From: Psychroserpens luteus
Lineage (GTDB): Bacteria > Bacteroidota > Bacteroidia > Flavobacteriales > Flavobacteriaceae
Length of the DNA stretch: 64,000 bases
NCBI RefSeq assembly: GCF_015319355.1
Contig: NZ_JADILU010000004.1
Location: 62,001-126,000, forward strand
Direction of reading: 5' to 3'
A program made the translations under genes and the position numbers. The notes under the pieces were generated by a model. The model was not told the DNA's origin, searched no databases, and saw nothing but the letters and a program-made list of their open reading frames with translations. How positions within the stretch are numbered: the first letter of the stretch is position 1; the number at the start of each line of letters is the position of its first letter. Of the stretch, positions 61,545 through 64,000 are shown piece by piece.

Positions 61545-62840
61545 ATGAAATATTACAGTCTAAATAGAAAAGCACCAGATACAACTTTTGAAAACGCAGT
61601 CATCAAAGGACTTGCGCCAGATAGCGGATTATACTTCCCAGAGGAAATAAAACCATTACCTGCTTCATTTTTTGAAGATATTGACAACAAATCATATCCT
61701 GAAATTGCGTTTGAAGCAATTAAGCAATTCGTAAGTCCGGAGATTCCTGAAGACATTTTAAAAACGATTATTGAAGAAACGTTATCGTTTGATTTTCCGG
61801 TTGTAAAATTAGATGAGAATATCTCAACGTTAGAGTTATTTCATGGTCCAACGATGGCTTTTAAAGATGTTGGTGCACGTTTTATGGCACGATGTTTAGG
61901 CTATTTCAATCAAAACAACACGAATGAAGTGACGGTTTTAGTTGCAACTTCTGGAGACACAGGTGGTGCAGTTGCTAACGGATTTTTAGGTGTTAAAGGC
62001 GTGAATGTTGTGATTTTATATCCTTCTGGAAAAGTGAGTGATATTCAAGAAAAACAGCTCACAACACTTGGTCAAAATATTACTGCTTTAGAGGTCGATG
62101 GTGTTTTTGATGACTGTCAAGATATGGTCAAAAAAGCATTTTTAGACGAGTCGATTACGAGCAAAATGCAATTAACTTCTGCCAATTCTATCAATGTGGC
62201 TCGCTGGTTACCGCAATTATTCTATTTCATGTTTGCATATAAGCAATTGCACAATCAACATGATGAGATTGTATTTTCTATTCCTAGTGGTAACTTCGGA
62301 AATATCTGTGCAGGAATGGTAGCGCAACAATTAGGATTACCTATCAAACATTTTATTGCGTCTAATAATGCCAATAATGTAGTCACAGAATATTTAAAAA
62401 CAGAACATTACAACCCAAAACCATCTGTAGCGACAATTAGTAACGCGATGGATGTTGGAAACCCAAGTAATTTTATTCGCATTCAAGAGATTTACAAAAA
62501 CGATTTTAAGCGTTTACAAGCCAATCTATCATCGTTTAGCTATACCGATGAACAAACGAAAGAGGCGCTTTTAGAGATTTATAAGACTTATAATTACGTT
62601 GCAGATCCTCATGGAGCTGTTGGTTATTTAGGTTGTAAAGATTATTTAAAAACAAACCCAAATGCGCATTGCGTGTTTTTGGAAACAGCGCATCCAACTA
62701 AGTTTTTAGATGTCGTTGAAGATGTTATTGATGCTGAAATCACATTACCTCCTCAAATTGAAGCTGTAATGGGTAAGGAGAAAGTTGCTTTGCAGATTTC
62801 TGACTATGAAGGGTTAAAAGGTTTTTTGTTGGGTAAGTAA
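61545..62840 (+). CDS. thrC: Threonine synthase
   Basis: The 431-residue PLP enzyme converts phosphohomoserine to threonine. It has 'YYSLNRKAPDTTFENAVIKG' at the N-terminus, the PLP Lys in 'LFHGPTMAFKDVGARFMAR' (about 108), 'VATSGDTGGAVANGF', 'NSINVARWLPQ', 'SIPSGNFGNICAGMVA' and 'DPHGAVGYLG'. It is the bacterial ThrC type with the extended N-terminus. It is the last gene of the operon, and no clear terminator is seen after it. Confidence 0.95.
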   Translation: MKYYSLNRKAPDTTFENAVIKGLAPDSGLYFPEEIKPLPASFFEDIDNKSYPEIAFEAIKQFVSPEIPEDILKTIIEETLSFDFPVVKLDENISTLELFHGPTMAFKDVGARFMARCLGYFNQNNTNEVTVLVATSGDTGGAVANGFLGVKGVNVVILYPSGKVSDIQEKQLTTLGQNITALEVDGVFDDCQDMVKKAFLDESITSKMQLTSANSINVARWLPQLFYFMFAYKQLHNQHDEIVFSIPSGNFGNICAGMVAQQLGLPIKHFIASNNANNVVTEYLKTEHYNPKPSVATISNAMDVGNPSNFIRIQEIYKNDFKRLQANLSSFSYTDEQTKEALLEIYKTYNYVADPHGAVGYLGCKDYLKTNPNAHCVFLETAHPTKFLDVVEDVIDAEITLPPQIEAVMGKEKVALQISDYEGLKGFLLGK

Positions 62841-62841
62841 G

Positions 62842-62863
62842 CTTGACTTTCTAAAAAAAATAG
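62842..62863 (+). repeat. Direct repeat, left copy (22 nt)
   Basis: CTTGACTTTCTAAAAAAAAT followed by AG starts one base after the thrC stop. It is identical to 63920-63941. A perfect nine-base inverted repeat, GATATCGAC / GTCGATATC, follows at 62884-62911. Confidence 0.9.
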
Positions 62864-62955
62864 TCGAACTTCGTTTAACTGCTGATATCGACAATTAAAA
62901 CAGTCGATATCCAAAGGCATTGTAAAACATTTCCCAAAACTGTTTCTTGAATAAA

Positions 62956-63528
62956 ATGAACTCAAATAATAAAATCTTTCTGATAATTTTAAAGGTATTG
63001 GCAATTTTAGGATTGATTCTGACTTTTTTGAGTTTTGGTGGCAGAGGTTATGGGTTTAGAAGACCAAATACAAATTTCTATCCAATAGCAATTGGAATTT
63101 GTTTAATACTACCTTATTTATTACATCTGATTTTATCCAAACCAAAACCAAAGAAAAATCTGAGGAATAATTCTAAAAAATTTGATAAAAGCGGATTTAT
63201 TATAGAAGACTATAAAAATCAAAAATTAAAGTCTGATTTATTGGACATTTTTATACTTAATGAAACAAATGAAAATCTAATAATAAATCGTAAATCAATT
63301 CTGGAACCTGATAATTGGTATATTTTCCAAATAGATAAATACAAACCTATTTATTTCAGTAATGGAATTGAATTTCATATCGATAATGATAAAAATTTGG
63401 AAACAATAGATTACAGGAATCAAATTATAAGTTTAGGAGATGAAAATTTTGAATTGTACGAAGTTCCTGAATATGTCAATTGGGCTCTTGTAATTGCAAA
63501 TTCAAACGAAGGAGATACTGCTGAATAA
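62956..63528 (+). CDS. Hypothetical two-TM protein
   Basis: The start is placed at ATG 62956 (MNSNNKIFLIILKVLAILGL); a TTG nine bases upstream is in frame. The 190-residue protein has two hydrophobic segments (about 5-28 and 42-62) and then a soluble domain ('NETNENLIINRKSILEPDNW' opening). I recognise no family. It lies between the two 22-nt direct repeats together with a transposase fragment, so it may be acquired DNA. Confidence 0.6.
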   Translation: MNSNNKIFLIILKVLAILGLILTFLSFGGRGYGFRRPNTNFYPIAIGICLILPYLLHLILSKPKPKKNLRNNSKKFDKSGFIIEDYKNQKLKSDLLDIFILNETNENLIINRKSILEPDNWYIFQIDKYKPIYFSNGIEFHIDNDKNLETIDYRNQIISLGDENFELYEVPEYVNWALVIANSNEGDTAE

Positions 63529-63576
63529 AAAACGTTTTACAACAAAGTACTGTGCTAAAAAACAAGTAAAAATCCA

Positions 63577-63916
63577 TTAAATTTTAGCTAATTTACTTTT
63601 ATATTTATTATCAAATATTAATCCTGATTTAGCAATGGCAAAGGCTTGTTTTAATAGCTTATTACACACTGCGATTAATGCTAGTTTTTTTACTCTTCCC
63701 TTTGGCAACGATCCTTTCATAAAGTGCTCGGCATGCTTTGTTATATTTACAAGTAGTAAAACTGCACATAAATAATAAATTTCTGAGTTTTTGATTTCCC
63801 ATTTTGCTAATTCTTGGTCCCCAAGCTGGTGCTCGTTTGTAACGAGTACCCATTCGAGTTAATACAAAAAATAAAGTCTCGTTAATCTTAAAATAATCAA
63901 ACACAATAAAAATCAC
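63577..63916 (-). pseudogene. IS110-family transposase C-terminal fragment, frameshifted
   Basis: The minus strand encodes 'RISKMGNQKLRNLLFMCSFT', 'NKACRALYERIVAKGKSKK', the C-terminal Transposase_20 (IS116/IS110/IS902) region. After an A-run the frame breaks to a stop at 63662. Shifting by one base restores 'KKLALIAVCNKLLKQAFAIA' and 'KSGLIFDNKYKSKLAKI' ending at 63577. So one extra A in a seven-A tract disrupted the gene. The N-terminal DEDD domain is absent, and residues before the Pro-Ala-Trp-Gly stretch do not look like the family. Confidence 0.82.
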
Positions 63917-63919
63917 CAG

Positions 63920-63941
63920 ACTTGACTTTCTAAAAAAAATA
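63920..63941 (+). repeat. Direct repeat, right copy (22 nt)
   Basis: Identical to 62842-62863. The copies bracket about 1.06 kb holding the hypothetical gene and the IS110 fragment. The last 59 bases of the window show no feature. Confidence 0.9.
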
Positions 63942-64000
63942 GATTTATTGACTTACGTCATATAGTTTGGCTTGAAACAATATTAGTTTTGCTAATCGAA

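Overview
The window comes from a member of the Bacteroidota, most likely a marine-type Flavobacteriaceae. It is AT-rich, roughly one third G+C by eye. Two proteins carry type IX secretion (T9SS) C-terminal sorting domains. Several genes have the Bacteroidota -7 promoter box TAnnTTTG, and starts lack Shine-Dalgarno sequences and are A-rich instead. The fused aspartokinase/homoserine dehydrogenase and the PadR-PspC-GIN cassette are also typical of the group. The record is a chromosome piece with no rRNA, CRISPR array or prophage.

Layout. 1-7.3 kb: a partial exported beta-propeller-like protein, a TPR/LuxR membrane regulator, a leucine-rich-repeat T9SS protein, an AIM24-like protein and a hotdog-fold DUF4442 protein. 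7.4-12.5 kb: an envelope-stress style operon (DUF4870, a 43-aa ORF that was easy to miss, PadR, PspC, NTF2-like, and two GIN-domain exported proteins). 12.6-24.9 kb: trxB, then a stress-type island with three paralogous AraC regulators around small membrane proteins, a degenerate SRAP protein, PA2169-family protein, topoisomerase IB, hemerythrin, YtxH/holin-X proteins and an aldehyde dehydrogenase. Two tandem candidate small-RNA units lie at 20.7-21.0 kb.

25.6-30.5 kb is the most unusual part. It is a compact minus-strand RiPP (ribosomally made, post-translationally modified peptide) locus. It contains a radical SAM/SPASM maturase, two paralogous 48-aa precursors ending in a Gly-Cys-Cys-Cys-Gly core, an LpxL-like acyltransferase with an extra C-terminal domain, an M50 membrane protease with a PqqD-like N-terminus, and a GIN-domain lipoprotein translationally coupled to it. 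An IS3 orfA remnant and two tRNA genes (Pro, Ser) follow.

31.3-42.7 kb is housekeeping: 7TM-HD phosphodiesterase, thiolase, NlpC/P60 hydrolase, a TPR protein, gyrA and clpC. 42.9-52.2 kb is a single 3,104-codon T9SS adhesin-like gene with about 20 tandem repeats of about 82 residues and an in-frame hexanucleotide microsatellite. 52.6-57.3 kb holds hutH, a TlpA-like lipoprotein and the NAD(P)HX repair enzyme. 57.4-62.8 kb is the threonine operon thrA-thrB-thrC, preceded by a candidate leader peptide and interrupted by a four-helix-bundle gene bracketed by inverted repeats. The right end holds a hypothetical gene and a frameshifted IS110 transposase fragment, bracketed by a 22-nt direct repeat.

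Two genome-scale signals stand out. The octamer CTTCGGAA (either strand) occurs 19 times by eye, far above chance. REP-like GGGACCGAAGA words occur near accessory genes. All functions are read from sequence and remembered family features; no database search was possible.
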